Shown: one piece after another, positions 1 through 5,845 of the stretch
Layout: each line of letters starts with the position of its first letter
Position numbering within the stretch: position 1 is the first letter of the stretch
Origin: DATARH01 sp050246595
GTDB taxonomy: Bacteria; Pseudomonadota; Alphaproteobacteria; ATCC43930; CGMCC-115725
Length of the DNA stretch: 8,746 nucleotides
Assembly (NCBI GenBank): GCA_050246595.1
Contig: JBFWVT010000125.1
Location: 1 to 8,746 of the forward strand
Direction of reading: 5' to 3'
Translations under genes and position numbers: made by a program
Notes under the pieces: generated by a model
The model's database searches: none
Told to the model about the DNA's origin: nothing
The model's input: the letters and a program-made list of their open reading frames with translations, nothing else

Positions 1-2
1 TG

Positions 3-509
3 GTCTTTATCGACGAAACCTGGGCCAAGACCAACATGACCCGGCGATACGGACGATGCGCCCGCGGCACCCGCCTCATTGCCAAGGTGCCGCAGGGGCG
101 CTGGCGCACCCTGACCTTTCTGGCGGCATTGCGCTGCGACCGGATCACGGCGCCCTGCGTCATCGACGGCCCGATCAACGGCGCCAGCTTTCGCGCTTAC
201 GTCGAGCAGTTCCTCGTGCCCACCCTGAACCGCGGCGATGTCGTGATCCTGGACAATCTCGGCAGCCATAAGGGCCAGGCCGTCCGCCGCCTGATCCGCG
301 CCGCCGGCGCCAAGCTGTTCTTCCTGCCGCGCTATTCGCCCGATCTCAACCCGATCGAGCAGGTCTTCGCCAAGCTCAAGACCCTGCTGCGCAAAGCCGA
401 TCCGCGCACCACCGAGGACACGTGGCGCCAGATCGGCTCCTTGCTCGATCATTTCACCGCACAGGAATGCGCAAACTACCTCGCCAATGCCGGCTACGCT
501 TCAACCTGA
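3..509 (+). CDS. IS630 family transposase, C-terminal part (5' end outside window)
   Basis: This is the catalytic half of a DDE transposase that cuts and joins the ends of an IS630-type insertion sequence at TA targets. The frame is already open at base 3, so the gene enters from the left; the ATG at 36 is internal. All three expected acidic positions are visible: the first Asp in VFIDETW (at about base 12), the second in VVILDNLGSHKG (about 250), and the Glu in YSPDLNPIEQVFAKLK (about 357). The SPDLNPIE signature is typical of the DDE_3 domain. The stop at 507-509 sits right at the element end, as is normal for this family. The N-terminal helix-turn-helix part is missing only because the window starts here, so I cannot tell whether the element is intact. 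Product assignment is firm; autonomy is unknown. Confidence 0.93.
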   Translation, partial: VFIDETWAKTNMTRRYGRCARGTRLIAKVPQGRWRTLTFLAALRCDRITAPCVIDGPINGASFRAYVEQFLVPTLNRGDVVILDNLGSHKGQAVRRLIRAAGAKLFFLPRYSPDLNPIEQVFAKLKTLLRKADPRTTEDTWRQIGSLLDHFTAQECANYLANAGYAST

Positions 510-510
510 A

Positions 511-525
511 ACGATCACGCTCTAA
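511..525. repeat. Probable right end of the IS630 element with TA target
   Basis: Directly after the transposase stop comes ACGATCACGCTCTAA. Read on the other strand this begins TTAGAGCGTGATCG, a sequence type that I recognise from ends of alphaproteobacterial IS630 elements. It finishes in a TA, the usual target of the family, and just beyond it the reading frame of an IS5-type transposase is legible. The matching left end lies outside the window, so the inverted repeat and the TA duplication cannot be verified here. Confidence 0.45.
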
Positions 526-679
526 TACCTATATCTCGGCGATCCTCTGGCGGCACCGGAACGGCGCCAAGTGGCGCAGCATCCCCGCCGAATTGGGTCC
601 GTGGTGGCTGGCGGCGCAGCTCTTCATCCGCCGGGCGAAGCAGGGCGTCTGGGAACGCCTGCTCGATCTCGTCCAGCAG
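525..679 (+). pseudogene. IS5 family transposase fragment (DUF4096-like region)
   Basis: Immediately downstream of the IS630 end, one frame reads ILWRHRNGAKWRSIPAELGP and then GVWERLLDLVQQ. This matches the N-terminal DUF4096-type region of IS5 family transposases: a gene segment that normally begins several tens of residues earlier and continues into a DDE catalytic domain. Here the start is cut off by the IS630 junction. After LVQQ (about base 679) the family's next expected segment, with the first catalytic Asp and an IRAH-like motif, is absent. The fragment therefore lacks both ends and the catalytic core and is a dead relic. The simplest reading is that IS630 inserted into a TA within this gene and the 3' part was later lost. 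The open frame runs on to 895, but nothing past 680 looks like transposase. Confidence 0.75.
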
Positions 680-736
680 CACGACGTGGCCTACAATCAG
701 CAAGGGGCGAACGACCCCGCGATGCTTGGGGCGCCC

Positions 737-895
737 ATGAACGCTGACAGTTTTCCGCAGATGCACCGCGTCGGCCTGTTGATGGCGTTCCGTAATGGGC
801 ACCCCGACGTGACGCAATTGCTGATAGACCGGTATGACGAATTTCTGTCAACGGTCGATCAGACACAGTGGGCTACATTTGACTTCGCGCTGTAG
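737..895 (+). CDS. Short unassigned frame with one ankyrin-like stretch
   Basis: This is the tail of the frame that carries the IS5 fragment; an ATG at 737 could start a 52-residue peptide. I do not recognise a family for the whole. One stretch, MAFRNGHPDVTQLLIDRYDE, resembles a single ankyrin repeat, with the nGHpdvvqlLld pattern, so this may be the broken end of an ankyrin-repeat gene. There is no clear Shine-Dalgarno sequence before 737. The last 37 bases overlap the 3' end of the convergent PEP-CTERM gene. It may equally be an open frame of no function joined by chance to the transposase relic. Low confidence that it is expressed. Confidence 0.25.
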   Translation: MNADSFPQMHRVGLLMAFRNGHPDVTQLLIDRYDEFLSTVDQTQWATFDFAL

Positions 896-1659
896 TTACG
901 ATTGCGCCGAAGCCATAGCATCATCCCTAGTCCAGCCAAGACAAGCGCGCTGCTGGCTGGCTCGGGCACGGGAGTTAGGATAAAGGGGCCGAAACTACTG
1001 AACCCTGAAATGCGGTTCGCGTTGTCGATTGCCAGAAAGCCGCCTTCGAACCAAAAAAAGTTCGCAGGTTCTCCCGCCGGCATAATCGATTCCAGCATTG
1101 CGATTGAAGCTGCGTCAAGTGTTGGCAGCCGCTCGACAAACGCATTCGGTCCCTCCGATGAAAATACAAACCCGTTAGGAGGGTAGTGACCTACAAACAA
1201 ACCGTTATCATTGGCTCCGGTTATCGTATAAGGAAAATCCTTCCCGGAGAACACTATCTTCTGATCGGGTTGGTAATACACAAATGACAACCAGCATAAG
1301 CCTCCGCATCCGTGAACTTGACTCATAGCAAGCCCGTAAACATACCCCATATTGTTGGCTCCGGTGACTGCATTTTTCCAGTCAGTGTCGGGAGGCCAGT
1401 CGATACCGGGAATGATGGGATCATAAAATTCTTTAAGCGCGTCCCCCAGCCCATCGAGCGACGGGATCGGCGCCTGCGCCTGCTCGACATAGCACGCGCT
1501 GCCCGGCTGCGGTATGCCGGACCCGCCGCAGATCGTCAGGTGGTAGACGAGTTCCGAGATCAGATCGGCGCGCGCTGGGGACGGCAGCGCAACGGCGAGC
1601 AAGGCCAGCGTGGCGAGTGTTGCCTTAAATGCGGACGTGGTAAGGTCACGGGTAGCCAT
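859..1659 (-). CDS. PEP-CTERM sorting-domain protein with HAF-like repeats
   Basis: This is a 266-residue exported protein. Residues 1-31 form a signal peptide: a charged start, the hydrophobic core LATLALLAVAL and a cleavage site after PSPARA. The C-terminus has the tripartite PEP-CTERM sorting signal: VPEPA at 231-235, a hydrophobic helix at about 236-250, and a basic cluster RRNR at 251-254. Family knowledge says such proteins are processed by an exosortase (EpsH/XrtA) and tied to exopolysaccharide production; no exosortase is in this window. The middle carries HAF-type motifs, AVTGANNMGYVYG (97-109), TITGANDNGLFVGHY (145-159) and a weaker AIDNANRISGF (210-220), as in extracellular HAF-repeat proteins. 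Four cysteines (44, 56, 118, 122) could form disulfides. The start is supported by AAGGGA 7 bases upstream of the ATG. An 11-residue tail (YSAKSNVAHCV) follows the basic cluster, longer than usual. The gene is more AT-rich than its neighbours, suggesting recent acquisition. The actual function is unknown. Confidence 0.85.
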   Translation of the reverse strand: MATRDLTTSAFKATLATLALLAVALPSPARADLISELVYHLTICGGSGIPQPGSACYVEQAQAPIPSLDGLGDALKEFYDPIIPGIDWPPDTDWKNAVTGANNMGYVYGLAMSQVHGCGGLCWLSFVYYQPDQKIVFSGKDFPYTITGANDNGLFVGHYPPNGFVFSSEGPNAFVERLPTLDAASIAMLESIMPAGEPANFFWFEGGFLAIDNANRISGFSSFGPFILTPVPEPASSALVLAGLGMMLWLRRNRNYSAKSNVAHCV

Positions 1660-1862
1660 CGGGCATTCCCTTGATGCTCGTTGGTTTAAGAGGCGGCACC
1701 CGGTGGCACGGGTTGCCGTCTCGCCACCATACCAGGGCGGGAGCTGATTTCAGAACAAAAATCCTGTCCTGGCCCCGCCCACAGTAACCAATAGTCCGGC
1801 CGGGAGCTGGAGCCTACCGGCCGGACCTACCACCGCCCAATAGAATGGGAAGCAGGCGATGG
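1660..1862. other. Non-coding leader region of the PEP-CTERM gene, with hairpins
   Basis: No gene is visible between the PEP-CTERM start (1659, minus) and the phage-type relic (1863, plus). A bulged hairpin (arms 1694-1702 and 1710-1718) lies in what would be the 5' leader of the PEP-CTERM mRNA. Complementary GGGCGGG (1735-1741) and CCCGCCC (1774-1780) tracts lie further upstream. I found no convincing sigma-70 or sigma-54 promoter. Confidence 0.4.
1794..1826. repeat. Perfect 10-bp inverted repeat, 13-base loop
   Basis: The arms GTCCGGCCGG (1794-1803) and CCGGCCGGAC (1817-1826) are exact reverse complements around the loop GAGCTGGAGCCTA. The stem would be very stable as RNA or a cruciform. 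There is no T-run on either side, so it is not a textbook intrinsic terminator. It lies between two divergent genes, which makes a regulator-binding site or a leader structure other options. The function is not known. Confidence 0.5.
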
Positions 1863-2426
1863 ATGGCATTAATCACAACTTTCGAGGCGCGTTAAACAAC
1901 CGCGCAACGGGATATCACCGGGATCAGCGGCGAGATTCGTTCTCTTGCAAGCGAATTCGATGAATACCGCAAGCCAAACTACGCCTCGCTCGGTGTTCTG
2001 GTTGCGCTGGTACCGCTGTGTATCGGCGGGCTGGCCTTTTTCATGTCGGCGCACATCACCGGCTCAATTGCGCCGATCGATACCAAGATCGCGCAGCTCG
2101 GCGCCGAGCTGCAGGGGACCAAGAGGCAACTGGACCGGCGGATTGCCTCCGGAGTTGCGCGCGAACAGAAGATTGGCGAGCTGTCGCAAGGTGCTGTGTC
2201 GCATACATCCCAGATTGCGACGCTGACCCAGCGGATGCGCTCGGCCGAGGAGCGCCTGGCGCATGAGATATTCAATCGCCGGAGCCAGATGTCCGCGGTC
2301 AACGTCGTGCTCGGTGAGATCGAGCAGCAATTCCATGGGGTGTCCAACTTGCGGAACATCGACTATGCCGGTCGTGTTCCGGCGCTGTTCTGCATTTTTC
2401 TGCGCCGCCGCAGCCGCCGGATATGA
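1863..2426 (+). pseudogene. Phage-type membrane-anchored coiled-coil protein, interrupted by in-frame TAA
   Basis: Read in one frame from the ATG at 1863, the product would be about 187 residues but hits TAA at codon 11 (1893-1895). The frame on both sides looks like one gene: MALITTFEAR, stop, then TTAQRDITGISGEIRSLASE, with the heptad-like spacing of a coiled coil. Next come a single transmembrane helix (about 1983-2045: GVLVALVPLCIGGLAFF), a long coiled coil (about 2060-2270) and a segment ending EIEQQFHGVSNLRNIDYAGR. This arrangement and the 'EIExQFxxxxxLRNI' style of ending resemble small hypothetical proteins of tailed-phage and prophage clusters; that resemblance is from memory. An ATG at 2043 reopens the frame, but a product from there would lose the membrane anchor. 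The last residues (CIFLRRRSRRI) look unlike the family, and a +1 shift would give an alternative end (SAPPQPPDMS), so a second lesion is possible. The adjacent tRNA gene fits a prophage remnant. Confidence 0.55.
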
Positions 2427-2445
2427 GCTAAGTTATTGAAAAGAC

Positions 2446-2520
2446 TGGTGGGCGCGAGAGGGATTGAACCTCTGACCCCTACGATGTCAACGTAGTGCTC
2501 TCCCGCTGAGCTACGCGCCC
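2446..2520 (-). tRNA. tRNA-Val (anticodon GAC)
   Basis: The complement folds into a complete cloverleaf: acceptor GGGCGCG/CGCGCCC; D-arm GCTC-AGCGGGA-GAGC; anticodon arm CTACG-TTGACAT-CGTAG with anticodon GAC (Val); a five-base variable loop; and T-arm AGAGG-TTCAATC-CCTCT. The discriminator is A and the CCA end is encoded (2446-2448), giving 72 bases plus CCA. A short T-rich stretch (TCTTTT) follows the 3' end. No second copy of the tRNA 3' end was found in the window, so an attachment-site duplication cannot be shown. The gene appears intact. Confidence 0.97.
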
Positions 2521-2538
2521 GTCCTGCATCGGGGCGAC

Positions 2539-2567
2539 GGTGTAGCGGAGATCGTGATCCGAGGCAA
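2539..2567 (-). promoter_or_regulatory. Candidate promoter of the tRNA-Val gene
   Basis: On the minus strand TTGCCT (2562-2567) and TACACC (2539-2544) are separated by 17 bases and lie about 20 bases upstream of the mature tRNA 5' end. Both boxes are only partial matches to the sigma-70 consensus. Spacing and position are what support it. Confidence 0.3.
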
Positions 2568-2695
2568 GGCTTTGCTGGCCGGCGACCGGCTGCGGAACAT
2601 CAATCGGGAGGCGTTGCGAGAGCGTTGACCTGCATTGCCGCCGGCTTGATTGCTGACATGCGCGCCCAGGGGTGGCGCTCGGCCGGCAACCGCAT

Positions 2696-3883
2696 ATGAT
2701 GGCGCGCGACACGACAAGGGTGGGCACTTTGGCGGATCGGTTGATCTCATCGCTATCCCAAGGACAATCCCCCGCCCCCTCTCCGGATGGACCGGCCGGC
2801 GGGCGGGTTCTTGACGCGGCGATCGTCGCGCTGCGCCGTGGCGAGCCGGTATTGCTCGACGGACGCGAGCGACCGGTGCTGGCGCTCGCCGCCGAGTTTG
2901 TCGATGACGGCAATTTGGCGCGGCTGTGTGCTGTCGCCGACCGGAAGCTGCGCGTCGTCCTGACCCGGCGTCGCGCGGTAGCGCTGGGACTGGCCGGGCG
3001 CGACGCGCTCTCCGGCGCGGTATCGATCGCCCTGGCGCCGCTGCTGCCGGCGGCGGTCATTCGCAACCTGGCCGATCCGGCGGCCTCGCTCGGCGCCGAA
3101 CCGCCGGGTCTCGGTCCCGAACCGGAAATCGCCGAGGGCGGCGAACTGGCTGCGGTCGCGCTCGCCAAGCTGGCCGCCCTGCTGCCGGCCGTGCTGGTGC
3201 TGCCGCTGGCTCCGGCAGAGGCCGCCTTCGCCCGGCGCCGCGCCGATTTCGCTGTCGTCGCCAGCGAAATCGTGCTGCGCCGCGGCGCCGCGATGGAGGG
3301 TCTGACGCGGGTCGCCGACGCACGCGTTCCGCTGGCCGATGCCGAGGATGCGAGGCTGATCGCCTTCCGCCCCCGTGACGGCGGCAGCGAGCACTTGGCG
3401 ATCCTGATCGGCACCCCCGATCCCGGCGCGCCGGTCCTGGCCCGGCTGCATTCCGAATGCTTTACCGGCGACCTGCTGGCCAGTCTGCGCTGCGACTGCG
3501 GCGACCAGCTGCGCGGCGCGATCGCCGCGATCGCCGAGGCGGGCGGCGGCGTGCTGCTGTATCTGGCGCAGGAGGGCCGCGGCATCGGTCTCGTCAACAA
3601 GCTGCGCGCCTACCAGCTTCAGGATGCCGGGTTCGATACGGTCGACGCCAACGAGCAGCTCGGCTTCGACGCCGATGAGCGGGTCTACCTGCCGGCCGCC
3701 GAAATGCTGCGGCAGCTCGGCTTCTCGACCGTGCGGCTGTTGACCAACAACCCGGACAAGGTCGCCGCGCTCGAACGCTACAGCATCCGCGTTGTCGAGC
3801 GCGTGCCGCACGTCTTTCCGGCAAACGGCCACAATGAGCGCTATCTGCGCACCAAGGCGACCCGCAGCGGCCATCTGCTGTAA
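2696..3883 (+). CDS. ribA: GTP cyclohydrolase II with degenerate RibB-like N-terminal domain
   Basis: This enzyme opens and deformylates GTP to 2,5-diamino-6-ribosylamino-pyrimidinone phosphate, the first committed step of riboflavin and hence FMN/FAD synthesis, in the cytoplasm. Numbering from ATG 2696, the C-terminal half is a canonical RibA. The zinc ligands are Cys255, Cys266 and Cys268 in HSECFTGDLLASLRCDCG. A YLAQEGRGIGL loop follows, then the catalytic Asp327 and Arg329 in FDADER, the LLTNNPDK motif, and the family ending NERYLRTKATRSGHLL. The first ~210 residues align in pattern with 3,4-dihydroxybutanone-phosphate synthase (VLLDGRERPVLALAAE against the RibB VLVDDEDRENEADLVMAAE type), but the acidic DDEDRENE motif is gone. 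A RibB activity is therefore unlikely, as in other alphaproteobacterial RibA proteins. The start is uncertain. ATG 2696/2699 and GTG 2672 lack a good ribosome site, while TTG 2729 has AAGGG 8 bases upstream and is a serious alternative (384 residues). The gene is convergent with the propeller gene downstream. Confidence 0.95.
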   Translation: MMARDTTRVGTLADRLISSLSQGQSPAPSPDGPAGGRVLDAAIVALRRGEPVLLDGRERPVLALAAEFVDDGNLARLCAVADRKLRVVLTRRRAVALGLAGRDALSGAVSIALAPLLPAAVIRNLADPAASLGAEPPGLGPEPEIAEGGELAAVALAKLAALLPAVLVLPLAPAEAAFARRRADFAVVASEIVLRRGAAMEGLTRVADARVPLADAEDARLIAFRPRDGGSEHLAILIGTPDPGAPVLARLHSECFTGDLLASLRCDCGDQLRGAIAAIAEAGGGVLLYLAQEGRGIGLVNKLRAYQLQDAGFDTVDANEQLGFDADERVYLPAAEMLRQLGFSTVRLLTNNPDKVAALERYSIRVVERVPHVFPANGHNERYLRTKATRSGHLL

Positions 3884-3909
3884 CCCGGCCGCGCCTCTTT
3901 CCGGAGACC

Positions 3910-3929
3910 CCGCCCGGCATTCCGGGCGG
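3910..3929. terminator. Hairpin between convergent genes, probable bidirectional terminator
   Basis: The arms CCGCCCGG (3910-3917) and CCGGGCGG (3922-3929) are perfect complements around a CATT loop, placed in the 61-base gap between the ribA stop and the propeller-gene stop. The position argues for a terminator serving both strands, but no T-run follows on either side, so it would be an atypical one. Confidence 0.55.
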
Positions 3930-3944
3930 AGCGCGGCGGCGCGA

Positions 3945-5177
3945 TCAGAAATCCATTTCGAGCACGTACAGCCCGCCGATATGGCGGTCCATGCAGAACA
4001 CGATGCCGCGATCATCGACAAACACGTCGTTGATCTGGCAGGCGCCGGTCGGCGCGTTCAGGATCTGCGGCGCGAAATACGCCACTTCCTTCGGCTGGTA
4101 CGGGTTGGACAGGTCGAAGGCCCTGAGGCCGCCGTTGAAGAAGGTGCCCAGCACAATCGTCTCGGACTTCCAGCACCCTTCTTTTGGCAGGTTCTCCCAG
4201 AGATTGTGCGCGCCGTAGCGGCCGCCGCGGCGCGAGAACACCTCGACCGGCGGCAATGGGCAGGTCGCGATCGGCACCGGGTTTTCTTCGGTCCGGTTGT
4301 CGACGATCCATACCAGCTTCGGCCAGTCGGCGCCGTCGTTGCGGGTCGCCTCATCGCTGACCACCAGCAGGTTGCGTTCGAAGAACGGCACGACGGTATG
4401 CGTGAAGCCGGGGTTCGGCGGATGGTAGTCCCAGCGCGACACCATCTTCGGGTGCGCTTTGTCGGCGATGTCGAGGACGATCATGCCGCCGTCGATATAG
4501 CCCATGTACACCCGATCCGGGCGCTGCGGGTAGACGTTCGTGTTGTGCGGCCGGTAGCCGCTGTCGAACCCGTCGGGATGGCGCGGCGGCGGCGCGACGT
4601 TGTCGCCTTCCTGCGTGCCCGGCAGCCACCAGCGTCCGATTTCGACCGGCTGCGACGGGTTGCGCACGTCGATGCATTGATAGAACTGGTCGTCTTTCGG
4701 GTTGGTCGGGCGCGAGTCGGCGGCCCCGGAACTCATGTGGATGTACTCGCCATCGGCGAACCACAGCTGGTGGACGCCGCGCGAGGTCGGGCCGGCGCGG
4801 TCGAAAAACGCGATCCGCTTCGGGTTTTCCGGGGTCGAGATGTCGAGCAGCTCGAAACCCGCCTGGGGGTCGCCGGTCTGCTGGGTCTGATAGGCGATCG
4901 CCAGGACATCGCCCACCGTCTCCAGCGAATTGGAGCGCATGCGGTTGTGCGGCAGCTCGGCGCGCGCGACGATCTTCAGCGTCCGCGGGTCGCTGACATC
5001 GACCGCGGTATAGTTCATCGGCGCGCTTTCATGCGCCATCCAGAGAATGCGCCGCCCGTCCCTGGTCAACTGCATCGACATGCCCTCGCCCATGCCACCG
5101 AACCCGTCGAGCGAATGGTGCGCAAGCTGCCGAAAATTCCAGATCAGTGTTTCGCCGGTGCCGGCCGCGCTCTGCAT
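3945..5177 (-). CDS. LVIVD-repeat seven-bladed beta-propeller protein
   Basis: This is a 410-residue protein built of LVIVD-type repeats: AVDVSDPRTLKIV (58-70), LLDISTPENPKRI (110-122), CIDVRNPSQPVEI (168-180), VLDIADKAHPKMV (234-246), IVDNRTEENPVPI (291-303) and AFDLSNPYQPKEV (353-365). The closing strand GLYVLEMDF sits at the C-terminus. Together with the N-terminal segment this fits a seven-bladed propeller closed by its two ends. Each blade opens with a histidine at an equivalent place (see Findings), so a central metal or ligand site is possible. There is no signal peptide. The start is fixed because an in-frame TAG lies 11 codons upstream with no other start codon between, and an AG-rich GAGAGAGGGGAG sequence precedes the ATG. 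The protein is therefore probably cytoplasmic, whereas many LVIVD proteins are exported. The gene upstream on the same strand is 33 bases away, suggesting an operon. Enzymatic role unknown; structural kinship to selenium-binding/methanethiol-oxidase propellers is only an analogy. Confidence 0.85.
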   Translation of the reverse strand: MQSAAGTGETLIWNFRQLAHHSLDGFGGMGEGMSMQLTRDGRRILWMAHESAPMNYTAVDVSDPRTLKIVARAELPHNRMRSNSLETVGDVLAIAYQTQQTGDPQAGFELLDISTPENPKRIAFFDRAGPTSRGVHQLWFADGEYIHMSSGAADSRPTNPKDDQFYQCIDVRNPSQPVEIGRWWLPGTQEGDNVAPPPRHPDGFDSGYRPHNTNVYPQRPDRVYMGYIDGGMIVLDIADKAHPKMVSRWDYHPPNPGFTHTVVPFFERNLLVVSDEATRNDGADWPKLVWIVDNRTEENPVPIATCPLPPVEVFSRRGGRYGAHNLWENLPKEGCWKSETIVLGTFFNGGLRAFDLSNPYQPKEVAYFAPQILNAPTGACQINDVFVDDRGIVFCMDRHIGGLYVLEMDF

Positions 5178-5210
5178 GTCTCCCCTCTCTCTTCTTGCAA
5201 GTGGTTTCGG

Positions 5211-5537
5211 CTAACCCTCGGAACTGCGTTCGATCGAACCCTCGACCGGGCTGTCGGTGATCTCCGCCACGGCGCGCACGGCGGCGCGCGCGACGCGCCA
5301 GACGGCTTCGCCGGCGCTGCCGGCATGCACCGCCACCGACCCCTCGGCCACCGACCTCTCGGCGTCATCGGCCAGCTCGGAAATCCCGACCAGCCATACC
5401 GGGCCGGCATGCCGGTTCGCTTTGAGCGCGAGGATTCGCCCCGGAAGGTTGATCCGGGCATATCCCTTCCGGCTCGACGACATCTCGATGCGATACCGCA
5501 TGTCCCCACATAGCCACGGCCCGGCGTTAAAGTCCAT
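5211..5537 (-). CDS. Small conserved-looking hypothetical protein upstream of the propeller gene
   Basis: This is a 108-residue frame with the high third-position GC of real genes here, 33 bases upstream of the propeller gene on the same strand, so the two are probably co-transcribed. I do not recognise a family. The middle reads ARINLPGRILALKANRH and GPVWLVGISELADD, faintly like the opening of a PilZ-type beta barrel, but the diagnostic RxxxR and D/NxSxxG motifs are not present, so I do not call it. The C-terminal half is Ala/Val-rich and probably helical. There is no signal peptide or membrane segment. The start is uncertain: ATG 5537 has no ribosome site, while the in-frame ATG at 5501 is preceded by GTGGGGA and would give 96 residues. 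It shares its reading frame with the propeller gene, separated by a single TAG. Confidence 0.5.
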   Translation of the reverse strand: MDFNAGPWLCGDMRYRIEMSSSRKGYARINLPGRILALKANRHAGPVWLVGISELADDAERSVAEGSVAVHAGSAGEAVWRVARAAVRAVAEITDSPVEGSIERSSEG

Positions 5538-5845
5538 GGGGCGGCGACCGCCCCGCCGCGGCGGCCGGACGACTTGACGGGGCAGGCGAGTTCTGCGTCA
5601 ATCGCCAAGGGGAATCCAGACAAGTTTGTAAACCGGTCACGGGCTTTATCGGCGTGGCCGGACGGATCGCCGTTGCGGGCGGGCAGCCGCCCGGTTCGCG
5701 CCCGCCGGTTCGCAATCGTGCATCAGAGAGGGGACGGTCACGCAATCGAGGCGGTGCGAGTGACGCAAGGGCTGCGAGCGACTTGACTATCGGGGGGACT
5801 GTCATCTTTCGCCACCGCGCAAACGCACCGGATGCTTCCGAAACG
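5538..5845. other. Non-coding divergent region / leader of the export gene
   Basis: This 308-base stretch separates the minus-strand pair from the OPX gene. Frames crossing it are Arg/Ser/Gly-rich and look non-coding. It has an AT-richer patch at about 5610-5660 that may hold promoters. It contains two GC hairpins: GGGCGG-CGA-CCGCCC at about 5538-5552 and the strong one at 5676-5693. No clear sigma-70 pair could be assigned. Confidence 0.4.
5676..5693 (+). repeat. GC hairpin with alternative pairing in OPX leader
   Basis: CGGGCGG (5676-5682) pairs with CCGCCCG (5687-5693) around a GCAG loop. The overlapping GCGGGCG (5675-5681) can instead pair with CGCCCGC (5699-5705), so two mutually exclusive stems are possible. 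There is no U-run after either. This could be a leader control element or simply GC-rich sequence. Confidence 0.3.

Noticed and set aside
1704..1745. Sigma-54-like promoter for the PEP-CTERM gene
   Set aside because: TGGCAC and TTGC occur on the plus strand with 3 instead of 5 bases between them and face away from the gene. On the minus strand only the GG and GC dinucleotides fit; the rest of the consensus is missing.
2620..2660. Sigma-70 promoter for ribA (TTGACC at about 2626)
   Set aside because: No acceptable -10 box lies at 16-18 bases.
2479..4021. Long minus-strand frames (2479-3600 and 2753-4021)
   Set aside because: They lie opposite ribA, whose family motifs are unmistakable; one also runs through the tRNA gene.
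3792..5513. 573-codon plus-strand open frame
   Set aside because: It is antisense to the propeller gene and the small upstream gene. Its product is His/Arg/Val-rich without motifs, typical of a GC-rich shadow frame.
5144..5623. 159-codon minus-strand frame overlapping the small gene
   Set aside because: Arg/Pro/Ser-rich composition and overlap with the better-supported 5211-5537 frame and with the propeller start.
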